40,201 nt of DNA from an uncultured Collinsella sp. GTDB taxonomy: Bacteria; Actinomycetota; Coriobacteriia; Coriobacteriales; Coriobacteriaceae. The stretch is from positions 1 to 40,201 of the forward strand of contig CABSNF010000007.1 in NCBI GenBank assembly GCA_902478995.1, written 5' to 3'. Positions 1 through 7,095 of this stretch are shown here, one piece after another. How positions within the stretch are numbered: position 1 is the first letter of the stretch; the number at the start of each line of letters is the position of its first letter. Under the pieces are notes generated by a model. That model ran no database searches, was not told the origin of the DNA, and was given only the letters and a program-made list of their open reading frames with translations. A program made the position numbers and the translations under genes.

Positions 1-40
1 CTCAGTGTCTCGTGGGCTCGGAGATGTGTATAAGAGACAG
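1..40. other. Illumina Nextera i7-side adapter (artefact)
   Basis: Bases 7-40 are the Nextera read-2 transposon adapter; bases 22-40 are the 19-bp mosaic end AGATGTGTATAAGAGACAG. The preceding CTCAGT matches the last six bases of an 8-base i7 index (as I recall, the N724 adapter strand CGCTCAGT). This is not genomic sequence. Any ORF crossing it carries the artefact peptide SEMCIRDS. Confidence 0.98.
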
Positions 41-625
41 TGACCATGCTCGCCGACGGCGGAAAGAGCTGCGGCAGCGGCACCAGCGACCAGGCGAACC
101 CACCCACGAGCTGCGCGGCGAGCGGGCAGAAGATGCCCGCGAGCATGCCGAGCCGCGCCGTGAGGAAGAGCCCTGCGGGGATCATCCACGCCGCGGTCAC
201 CGTGTTGACGAGCGCGCAGAGGAGCATCGTGAGCGTGCCCGCGACCGTGAGGCCCTGCGAGGAGAACGCCGATCCCGCGAGGTAGATGCCGAAGACCACG
301 AGGTTCGAGAGCATGCAGAGCGCGAGGCACCAAAGCGCCTTGGCCCACCAGGCGCGCCTAAGCGGGAAGCCCAGGCCCAGAAGCCCCCGCATCCGCGTGC
401 GCGCGTCCGCCCGCGCGACGCACGCCACCATGAGCGAGAGAGCCACGGGCAGGAAGAGCGCGTACCAGTAGTTCCACGCGCTGAAGATCTGCACGCCCCG
501 GTAGGGCATCGCGCCGAGCAGCGGCATCGGCAGCGCCATGAGCACGGCCAGGCGAACCGGTGCCGCGTGGCGCGACTTCAGGGCCTCGGCGCGCAGGCCC
601 GCGAGCAGGCCGCCTTTCTCGCCCG

Positions 626-629
<4 letters not shown>
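41..629 (-). CDS. Lantibiotic-immunity type ABC transporter permease (partial, 3' end missing)
   Basis: The start codon at 629 overlaps the stop of the upstream ATPase gene in an ATGA arrangement, so the two are translationally coupled. About 196 codons are present before the contig runs into adapter. The product is very hydrophobic: a short cytoplasmic N-terminus rich in K/R, a hydrophobic stretch around residues 26-40, then a segment with SAWNYWYALFLP, then several more helices. The aromatic NYWY..LFLP segment after the first helix, the coupling and the partner ATPase resemble the MutE/EpiE/SpaE permeases that expel lantibiotics from the membrane of the producer or of a resistant cell. Family assignment is from recall, not a search; a generic ABC-2 permease is the alternative. 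A second permease (LanG) would be expected beyond the contig edge. Confidence 0.75.
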
Positions 630-1354
<725 letters not shown>

Positions 1355-1549
1355 GGGTTCGTCCTTTCTCTTCCGGGCGTGCGGGCCGAGTCGCCGTGCC
1401 CGCGCGCCTTACCTTTCGGGTTCACCATCCATGGTGGGGCACGTTTCTAACGAAGCTGTAACGGCCGTTGGGCTCTTTTGGCGCCAGCCCTTCTCGACCC
1501 GTACGCCACTCATGGTATGTTTATCGCGATAACAAGGACGGAGGTGCCC

Positions 1550-1711
1550 GTGGCACGCAATAAGTACCCGGAGGAGACGGTCGAGAAGATCAGGGGTGAC
1601 GGCCCAGCGAGTGTTATTTTGCGAGCCAGGCGCATCGAAAGCGACCTTTCGTGGTATAAACTACTTGCCGGAAGCCGCGGCTTTCAGAGTACGGCTTACG
1701 TGTACGTTTAA
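1550..1711 (+). pseudogene. Truncated TetR-family regulator start
   Basis: A GTG codon at 1550 preceded by a good GGAGG site starts a reading frame whose first residues (ARNKYPEETVEKI) look like the N-terminus of a TetR-family repressor just before its helix-turn-helix. After about 15 codons the resemblance stops and the frame runs through unrelated sequence to a stop at 1711. It lies head-to-head with the immunity-type ABC operon, where a TetR regulator would be plausible. I read it as the leftover 5' end of a deleted regulator. The match is short, so chance similarity is possible. Confidence 0.5.
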
Positions 1712-1785
1712 CCTCCGTGGGCGACGGGGTGCCGCAAGGCGTAGAATATCGCCCACCTGTAGGGGCCTGCAGCGATGCGGGCCCC
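1672..1785 (+). ncRNA. Hairpin-rich leader upstream of the ToxN-like gene (candidate structured RNA)
   Basis: Three inverted repeats lie in a row. The first is the 12-bp palindrome AAGCCGCGGCTT at 1672-1683. The second has 8-bp arms at 1717-1724 and 1749-1756 (GTGGGCGA/TCGCCCAC) enclosing a GCC-GCAA-GGC tetraloop hairpin. The third is a ten-pair stem at 1762-1785 with a GCGA tetraloop and a GGGGCC base, which could act as an attenuator although no U-run follows. A TATAAA box sits just upstream at 1655-1660, but no good -35 is visible. No tandem repeat of the ToxI kind is visible. The role as an antitoxin RNA or leader is an inference from position. Confidence 0.35.
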
Positions 1786-1810
1786 GCTTCGTATGAAGGG
1801 GGCGCAACCG

Positions 1811-2260
1811 ATGAAGATCGTATCCATCTCCCAGGACTTCTTCGACCTCGTCGATGGCGACCGTGAGCTCATGCTTAAGCACAATCGCCCCTGCATCGTG
1901 GTGGTGAGGCTGCGTTTCCGCGGAAAGCGCAGGGACTTCGCCGTGCCGCTGCGTTCCAACATCGCCCCTAACGTGCCCAAAGACCAGTACTTTGCGTTGC
2001 CACCCCGCCCCACGACGCGCCCCGGCTGCCGCCACGGCATCCACTACATCAAGATGTTCCCCATAACCAAGGCCTACCAGCGCCGCTTCAGGACCGAGGG
2101 CTCGGCCTACTACGAGACGCTCCAGCGCATCATCGATGGCAACACCAAACGCATTGTCTCCGAGTGCCAGGCATACCTCGACCGCTACGAGCGCGAGGGA
2201 AGGCCCCGCTTTGCCGTCGACATCGATCGCATCGTGGGCCTGCTGGAAGGCGAGAAGTAG
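1811..2260 (+). CDS. ToxN/AbiQ-like protein (possible type III toxin-antitoxin RNase)
   Basis: The 149-aa product starts at the ATG at 1811, eight bases after AAGGGGG; an in-frame ATG at 1775 lies inside the leader hairpin and is less likely. The N-terminus (MKIVSISQDFFDLVD), then NRPCIVVVRLRFRGK and DFAVPLRSNI, follow the layout of ToxN/AbiQ endoribonucleases, whose N-termini read like MKFYxI..YxxYL followed by a YxxPLTSP strand. The C-terminal half is helical and basic (KAYQRRF, NTKRIVSECQAYLDRYEREGR). ToxN toxins cut mRNA, act in phage defence and are held inactive by a repeat RNA encoded just upstream. Length is slightly under the family norm. The assignment rests on remembered motifs, so an unrelated small protein remains possible. 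Confidence 0.5.
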   Translation: MKIVSISQDFFDLVDGDRELMLKHNRPCIVVVRLRFRGKRRDFAVPLRSNIAPNVPKDQYFALPPRPTTRPGCRHGIHYIKMFPITKAYQRRFRTEGSAYYETLQRIIDGNTKRIVSECQAYLDRYEREGRPRFAVDIDRIVGLLEGEK

Positions 2261-2468
2261 GGCACCTCGGCTCAGTCTCGAGCCATGCGGAGTCGCTCCG
2301 CATTTTTGAACGCCGCGTGTGCGTCCCAAATACTTGAGAAACAAGCTGTGAAGTGCGGTGGCGCGCCCGTGCCCGTGCATAGCCGTCACCATCAGCGTCT
2401 ACGCGGCGTCGGCTTCAAGTGGAACTGGCGCCGCTGCTGTATATGGTTTGCCTTGCTGCGAATGGCGA
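2261..2468. other. Convergent intergenic region, no gene recognised
   Basis: About 200 bases lie between the ToxN-like gene and the end of yjdF on the other strand. GAGCCATGCGGAGTCGCTCCGCATTTTTG near its start contains a short stem ATGCGGAG/CTCCGCAT with a trailing T-run (2284-2307). It is a likely rho-independent terminator for the ToxN-like gene. Nothing else is supported. Confidence 0.55.
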
Positions 2469-2888
2469 TCAATGCCCGCGATGCTTCTGCTTGCGCTTCA
2501 GTTTTCTCTGCTCGTAGCGCGCATCAGCCTCTTCCACACGGCGTCGGCTTCTTGCATGAGCCGACTCCCGCTTCATTGCTTCCCGCTGTGCCGCGAGCGC
2601 CTGTTGTGCCTTGGTGCTCACCGCGGGCCGTTTAAGGGCTTTCGCTGCCTCGCGAGCGCGCCGCTTGGGGTTCTTCGCGGGCTTGCTTGTTTCAGTGGCC
2701 TTGTCGCCGAAGAACGAGAGCTTCCCCCATTCGCTTGTAATGAATCGCAGAATCTCCTCATCGGACGGCTCCGCGCCGAATACGATGCGGGCGACGCCAT
2801 ACCTTCCGCCCTCGACGTGCTCCGCCAGCCCGACCCAGAATTGACCGTCGTGATATACGGTCAGGGTGGACGACACGCTGATCTGCAT
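2469..2888 (-). CDS. yjdF: YjdF-family protein (DUF2992)
   Basis: The 139-aa product begins at the ATG at 2888, behind a strong AAGGAGG site; a longer frame reaching 3086 would read through the structured leader. The N-terminal half has the family hallmark LTVYHDGQFWVGLAEHVEGGRYGVARIVFG in pieces (TVYHDGQFWVG, then RYGVARIVFGAEPSDEEIL). The C-terminal half is a strongly basic, probably helical tail (KNPKRRAREAAKALKRP, KLKRKQKHRGH), also typical of YjdF. The biochemical function is not established; in Firmicutes the gene is controlled by the yjdF riboswitch, which senses aza-aromatic compounds. It stands alone here, convergent with the ToxN-like gene. Confidence 0.88.
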   Translation of the reverse strand: MQISVSSTLTVYHDGQFWVGLAEHVEGGRYGVARIVFGAEPSDEEILRFITSEWGKLSFFGDKATETSKPAKNPKRRAREAAKALKRPAVSTKAQQALAAQREAMKRESAHARSRRRVEEADARYEQRKLKRKQKHRGH

Positions 2889-2891
2889 GGT

Positions 2892-3009
2892 TGGTTCCTC
2901 CTTTATGTAGATGACCATGCAGAGAAGGGACAACCAAGGAGGCAGGTTACTGATGCGGACTCCCGCACGCCCACGACTACCCGACGGGGACTGTGTTTTC
3001 ATCTCTGGT
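2892..3009 (-). promoter_or_regulatory. Candidate yjdF riboswitch in the yjdF leader
   Basis: A -10-like TACAAT (3021-3016, reverse strand) would start a leader of about 120 bases ending at the yjdF ribosome-binding site. On the minus strand it contains GATGAAAACACAG, then CCC-CGTC-GGG, GTAGTCGTGGGCG, and a perfect TGCGG-GAGT-CCGCA hairpin (2954-2967), followed by a pyrimidine-rich stretch up to AAAGGAGGAACC. Size, position directly before yjdF and the structured, conserved-looking core fit the yjdF motif RNA, which binds aza-aromatics and controls translation. I could not align it to the Rfam model, so the class call is inference; a structured leader is directly visible. Confidence 0.55.
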
Positions 3010-3100
3010 GGTTGGATTGTAGCACGTGCGAATGCGCCCGGCATCGCTGCTGACATGGCGTGGCTGGGATTCGTTCCTCGACACATCCTTTTGTATATTG

Positions 3101-3151
3101 CCTTCCCGGTTTCGAAACTTTAAATCAATTCGAGTTTCGAAACCGGGAAGG
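3101..3151 (+). repeat. 19-bp perfect inverted repeat upstream of a small ORF
   Basis: The arms at 3101-3119 and 3133-3151 are exact reverse complements (CCTTCCCGGTTTCGAAACT), separated by a 13-base AT-rich spacer. Each arm contains the self-complementary core TTTCGAAA. The right arm ends in GGGAAGG next to GAGAG, which also serves as the ribosome-binding site for the GTG at 3161. It could be an operator for a dimeric regulator that blocks translation or transcription, or an RNA hairpin that sequesters the ribosome-binding site. No T-run follows, so it is not a normal terminator. Confidence 0.8.
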
Positions 3152-3160
3152 AGAGCGTAT

Positions 3161-3355
3161 GTGAGAGGCGATATGAGCATCAACTTGATGCTTGAGGGGG
3201 AGCTCGCGTCGCTTCTGCCCATCGGGGACGTGTTCCCGAAGGTCCTCATCTCCCGCATAGGGCATGAGACCTGTACCCGGGAAGGCGTACTCGTGCTGGA
3301 CCTCGCGCGGTGCTGCTCGGTGAGCAGGGGTTCTGAACACTGCGTAGGGATATAG
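3161..3355 (+). CDS. Small hypothetical protein, 64 aa (possible remnant)
   Basis: A GTG start at 3161 lies eight bases after GGAAGGAG, which is part of the palindrome above. The product is 64 aa with a hydrophobic first half (INLMLEGELASLLPIGDVFPKVLI) and two C/H-containing segments (GHETCTREG, LARCCSVS). I recognise no family. The good initiation region argues for a real start, while the short product and the 140 bases of empty sequence after it suggest the N-terminus of a truncated gene. Confidence 0.35.
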   Translation: MRGDMSINLMLEGELASLLPIGDVFPKVLISRIGHETCTREGVLVLDLARCCSVSRGSEHCVGI

Positions 3356-3500
3356 CGCGACAGGGGGTGCAGCACCGTTTGCGCCTTGTCTAGAGAGCAC
3401 GAACGAGAGATGTGGCCTGCAGACGACTGAATAGCTCCATCCGTTTTGGTTACAACGAAATGTATGCCGCGCGCCTGCGGCATGAAGAAGGGAGATTCTT

Positions 3501-4031
3501 ATGAATATCGTTGTATTGAGCGGTAGCCCGCGCAAGGGCGCCAATACCGACACCATGGTCGAGGCGTTTGCTGAGACCGCGCGTGAGGGTGGCCATACGG
3601 TCGAGGTCATCCGCGTTGCCAGTAAGAAAATCGCTGGTTGTCTGGGGTGTCAGTATTGCTTCGCCCACGAGGGCACTTGCGTGCAGAAGGATGACATGGC
3701 CAACGTGATCGAGTCACTGAAAGACGCCGACATGGTTGTCTTCGCTTCGCCTATCTACTGGTTTGATATCACTGCGCAGGAGAAGGCCGCCATCGATCGC
3801 CTATACGCCTTCGGTGCTACGGGCTTCCCGTTCACCAAGACGGCCCTTTTACTCGATAGCCACAGCGAGGGCGTCTATGATGCGGCGATCGCTATGTACA
3901 AGTCGACCTGTGCGTACTGCAAGTGGGAGGACCAGGGCATTGTCGCCATCAGCGGTATGACCGAGCGCGACAGCATGGCATCGTCGCCCAAGTTGAAAGA
4001 GGTGCGAGAGCTCGCTCGCAAGCTCGCCTAA
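3501..4031 (+). CDS. Flavodoxin-like NADPH-dependent FMN reductase / iron-sulfur flavoprotein
   Basis: The 176-aa product starts at 3501 behind AAGGGAGA. The N-terminal GSPRKGANT (residues 8-16) is the FMN-phosphate loop of the NADPH-dependent FMN reductase fold. SPIYWFDIT (83-91) is the second FMN loop. A cysteine cluster C47-x2-C50-x2-C53-x6-C60 after the second beta strand matches iron-sulfur flavoproteins, which carry a 4Fe-4S cluster and pass electrons to oxygen, peroxide or nitro-compounds in anaerobes. C137 and C140 form a further CxxC. It is cytosolic, with no operon partner, and its stop codon lies within the left arm of a large inverted repeat. Its substrate cannot be told from sequence. 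Confidence 0.88.
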   Translation: MNIVVLSGSPRKGANTDTMVEAFAETAREGGHTVEVIRVASKKIAGCLGCQYCFAHEGTCVQKDDMANVIESLKDADMVVFASPIYWFDITAQEKAAIDRLYAFGATGFPFTKTALLLDSHSEGVYDAAIAMYKSTCAYCKWEDQGIVAISGMTERDSMASSPKLKEVRELARKLA

Positions 4032-4121
4032 GGACAAGAAGAACGCATGGCAATCAGCGTTGGCGGAAAGCCTACTTCCCTTACCAAGAGGATTACTGAT
4101 TGCCATGCGTTGATGTCCTTA
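4029..4121. repeat. 93-bp inverted repeat overlapping the flavoprotein stop codon
   Basis: The outer arms TAAGGACA (4029-4036) and TGTCCTTA (4114-4121) and the inner 16-bp arms AACGCATGGCAATCAG (4042-4057) and its exact complement (4096-4111) form one long interrupted stem around a 38-base loop. It separates the flavoprotein gene from the end of an oppositely oriented AAA-ATPase remnant, so it may act as a bidirectional terminator. Its length and lack of a T-run also allow a small mobile palindromic element. I saw no second copy in the window. Confidence 0.7.
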
Positions 4122-4138
4122 TGGACAATCTCCGCGTG

Positions 4139-4605
4139 CTAGGAGACTTTCTCGCTCAGGAACTCCCTGAATGCGGGGATGTCAAAGCCAACGAGACCAC
4201 GCCCACGTTCCCCGATGACGCCGTCCTCGAGAAGGCGGCGTTTGTATTGGCTTGCGTAGTTGCTGGCGACGCCCATGCGTTTGGCTATCTCCGAGACCCT
4301 GCTGGGGCCAGAATCGGGCAGCATCGCGAGTAAAAACTCAATGTCTTTATCGGAAAGCTCTCGATAGGTCGTTTCGAGAGAAGCCCGATGCCATGCTTCT
4401 CGAGTTGCCTGAAGATGCCATTCATGCACGTGCGCCAGTTGCCCTGGGCTTCTTGAACATATGTCCAATCGATGCCCACTGGACCAATTTGAACGCCGTT
4501 CATGCGCGCGTGAGACTGTGAAAGGTAGCTATCTGCCGCTTCTTTGGTTCGCTCGATAATATCTTCGAGCATGCCTGGCATGGCGGAGCCATTTGCTGTA
4601 CTCCA
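4139..4605 (-). pseudogene. Broken AAA ATPase gene (internal deletion and frameshift), copy 1
   Basis: Two overlapping minus-strand frames are pieces of one gene. The first (from about 4605) carries ANGSAMPGMLEDII and GIDW, the region after Walker A in a common actinobacterial AAA ATPase family. The second ends at 4139 and carries the family's C-terminal winged-helix region (DKDIEFLLAMLPDSGPS, then GVASNYASQYKRRL and GFDIPAFREFL). They join with a frame change near 4378, where roughly 150 residues of the usual protein are missing. The Walker A part is also absent at the 5' side. These ATPases are of unknown function, often accessory. The gene follows parC on the same strand. Confidence 0.8.
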
Positions 4606-4614
4606 TGGTGGCTC

Positions 4615-4667
4615 CTTTGCAAGTTTTGCTAATTTTTGCAACTTTTGCTAACTTTTGCGAGTTTTGC
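4615..4667. repeat. Phased TTTTGC repeat array
   Basis: Six copies of (T/C)TTTGC start at 4615, 4624, 4634, 4643, 4653 and 4662, a spacing of 9 or 10 bases, close to one helical turn. The array can also be read as a repeat of about 19 bp (TTTTGCTAACTTTTGCRAG). It sits upstream of the AAA-ATPase remnant on its coding strand and probably was its promoter operator; that role is inference. It could also bend DNA, because T-tracts are in phase. Confidence 0.75.
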
Positions 4668-4733
4668 TAACGGCTTAGGACGGTGCGGGAAGCCCCCGTA
4701 TCGTCGACATTTCCGAGGATGACCTCCGCAACG

Positions 4734-4776
4734 AGCGGGGCCCGGGGCGCGATATTGCTGCGCTCCGGGCCCCGCT
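4734..4776. terminator. Strong GC hairpin after parC
   Basis: The 12-bp perfect arms AGCGGGGCCCGG (4734-4745) and CCGGGCCCCGCT (4765-4776) continue inwards through GGCGC/GCGCT pairs. It lies 34 bases beyond the parC stop codon. On the plus strand it is followed by GCTTTG; on the minus strand no T-run follows. It is probably a terminator or transcript-end stabiliser for the topoisomerase operon. Confidence 0.6.
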
Positions 4777-4809
4777 GCTTTGTAAAACTATGGCGGTTCT
4801 GCCGTCGTC

Positions 4810-7050
4810 CTAATCAAACAAACTCGGCATGTCGTTTTCCTTCATGAGGGCACCGGCAGAGGGTAGGCTCTGCGCGGTGAACTTTTCGGCCGAGACGCCG
4901 GCGCCAAGGATCTCCTCGGTCGTGCCGACGGTGGTGACCGAGCGGCCCTTCTTGGTCGTGAAAGCCTGGACGCCCTGCGTGTTGGTGGTCGTCTTGGTCT
5001 TGAGCAGCGACGTGTTGAAGTTCATCAGGCGGTAGTCGCTCGAGACCAGTGCGATGTCGCGATCTTCCTTGAGCACCTGCGCATATAGCAGCTTGCTGCC
5101 GCCGTAGATGGCGTTCTTGAGGCGCTTGCGGTTGGTCTTGGTGACGTATCCGGCAAGCGCGACGCGCACCACGCGGCCGTTCTCAAAGACAAACAGCACG
5201 TCGGCCTTGTAATCCTCGGGATCGATGACCCAGATGACGCTCTCGTCGGGTTCCATCTCAAGATCGGTCGGCAGGTACGAGCCCAGCTGTGCCGACTTGG
5301 TATCCTCAAACGCCGCGACTTTGCACTTGTACACCTGGCTCTTGTTGGTAAACACGAGCAGCTCGTGCGTATTGGAGGACGGGAACTCGATAAAGGGCTT
5401 GTCGCCGTCCTTGTACTTGAGCGTGGTCGCCTTCTTGAGTACGCGGTCCGTCATCTTCTTAAGGTAGCCATCGCGCGAGAGCATGATAGTGACCGGGTAC
5501 TCCTCGACCTCGGGCTCCAAGCTTACCTCGATGACCTCGTGGGGCTCGATCCTGCCCGTGCGACGCGGCATCACATACTTCTTGTTGACCGCGGCCAGCT
5601 CGTCGCTGATGACCTTCTTGATGTTCTCCTCGCTGGAGAGGATCTCCTCAAGCTCGGCAATCTCGCCCTCAAGCTTAGCGATGTCCTTGGTGCGGTTGAG
5701 GATGTACTCCTCGTTGATGTTGCGGAGCTTGAGCTCGGCAACAAACTCGGCCTGGGTCTCGTCGATGTCGAAGCCGCGCATAAGGTTGGGCACGACCTCG
5801 GCCTCGAGCTTGGTGCCACGGATGATGGCGATCGCCTTGTCGATGTCGAGCAGGATCGCCTCGAGGCCGTGCAACAGGTGCAGGCGCTCGGACTTTTTTC
5901 CCAGGTCAAAGTTAATGCGGCGACGCGTGGACTCAATACGCCACTTGACCCACTCGTGCAGGATCTGACGCACGCCCATAACGCGAGGGTAACCATCGAC
6001 CAACACGTTGAAGTTGCACGAGAACGAATCCTGCAGCGTGGTCGAGCGATAGAGCTTGGCCATGAGCTTGTCGGGGTCGACGCCGCGCTTAAGGTCGATG
6101 GCGATGCGCAAGCCCGAGAGGTCGGTTTCGTCGCGGATGTCAGCGATCTCCTTGACCTTGCCCTCTTTGGAGAGCTTGACGATGCGCTCGATGATGACAT
6201 CGGTCTTGGTGGTGTAGGGGATCTCGTAGACCTCGATGATGCGCTCTTCGGGAATCCAACGCCAGCGGGAGCGAATCTGGAAGCTGCCCAGGCCGGTCTC
6301 AATAATCTTTTCCATCTCCTCGCGGCGGTAGATGATCTCGCCGCCGGTCGAGAAGTCGGGCATGGGCATGTACTCGAGCAGGTCGCAATCGGGATCCTGC
6401 AGGTAGTGCATCGTGGCGGTGCAGACCTCGTTGAGGTTGAAGCCGCAGATGTCGGACGCCATGGCGACGCCGATGCCCTTGTTGGCCGAGACAAGGATGT
6501 TGGGGAACGTGGTGGGCAGCAGGCGCGGCTCCTTCATGGCACCGTCGTAGCTGTCGACGAAGTCGACCGGGTCCTTGTCGATGTCCTTGAAGATCTCGGC
6601 GCTGATGGGGGAGAGCTTGGCTTCGGTATAACGCGAGGCGGCGTAGCTCAGGTCGCCCGAATAGTACTTGCCAAAGTTGCCCTTCGACTCAACGAACGGT
6701 GCGAGCAACGCCTCGTTGCCGGTTGCCAGGCGCACCATCGTCTCGTAGATCGCGGCATCGCCGTGCGGGTTGAGCTTCATGGTCTGGCCCACGATGTTGG
6801 CGCTCTTCTGGCGCTCGCCCTTGAGCAGACCCATCTTGTACATGGTGTAGAGCAGCTTGCGGTGCGAGGGCTTAAAGCCGTCGATCTCGGGGAACGCACG
6901 CGAGACGTTGACGCTCATGGCGTAGGGCATGTAGTTGACCTCGAGCGTCTGCGTGATCGGCTGGTCGGTGACCTCGGAGTGCAGGCCGATGACGTTCTCG
7001 GCGTTGACCTGCTTTTTCTTCGGCTGGTTCTTCGTCTTCTTCTTTGCCAC
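4810..7050 (-). CDS. parC: Type IIA DNA topoisomerase subunit A (topoisomerase IV / gyrase A family)
   Basis: The 746-aa subunit cuts and rejoins DNA while the ParE partner supplies ATP hydrolysis. The catalytic tyrosine is Y141 in AASRYTEAKLS. The quinolone pocket reads NPHGDAAIYETM (94-105), with alanine at A99 where E. coli GyrA has Ser83 and glutamate at E103 for Asp87. A coiled-coil segment (about 460-490, KDIAKLEGEIAELEEILSSEE) precedes a shortened C-terminal beta-pinwheel lacking a recognisable GyrA box, which favours ParC-like decatenase activity over gyrase. The N-terminus is lysine-rich. It lies 45 bases after parE, so the two are co-transcribed. The ParC name is by resemblance; a second, gyrase proper, is expected elsewhere in the genome. 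Confidence 0.88.
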   Translation of the reverse strand: MAKKKTKNQPKKKQVNAENVIGLHSEVTDQPITQTLEVNYMPYAMSVNVSRAFPEIDGFKPSHRKLLYTMYKMGLLKGERQKSANIVGQTMKLNPHGDAAIYETMVRLATGNEALLAPFVESKGNFGKYYSGDLSYAASRYTEAKLSPISAEIFKDIDKDPVDFVDSYDGAMKEPRLLPTTFPNILVSANKGIGVAMASDICGFNLNEVCTATMHYLQDPDCDLLEYMPMPDFSTGGEIIYRREEMEKIIETGLGSFQIRSRWRWIPEERIIEVYEIPYTTKTDVIIERIVKLSKEGKVKEIADIRDETDLSGLRIAIDLKRGVDPDKLMAKLYRSTTLQDSFSCNFNVLVDGYPRVMGVRQILHEWVKWRIESTRRRINFDLGKKSERLHLLHGLEAILLDIDKAIAIIRGTKLEAEVVPNLMRGFDIDETQAEFVAELKLRNINEEYILNRTKDIAKLEGEIAELEEILSSEENIKKVISDELAAVNKKYVMPRRTGRIEPHEVIEVSLEPEVEEYPVTIMLSRDGYLKKMTDRVLKKATTLKYKDGDKPFIEFPSSNTHELLVFTNKSQVYKCKVAAFEDTKSAQLGSYLPTDLEMEPDESVIWVIDPEDYKADVLFVFENGRVVRVALAGYVTKTNRKRLKNAIYGGSKLLYAQVLKEDRDIALVSSDYRLMNFNTSLLKTKTTTNTQGVQAFTTKKGRSVTTVGTTEEILGAGVSAEKFTAQSLPSAGALMKENDMPSLFD

Positions 7051-7095
7051 GATATCCTCTTGAACTTCTTAAGGGCCGTCGTTATCGATTTGCTG

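Noticed and set aside
4615..4667. Possible CRISPR-like array
   Set aside because: The unit is only 9-10 bases with no spacers and no cas genes.
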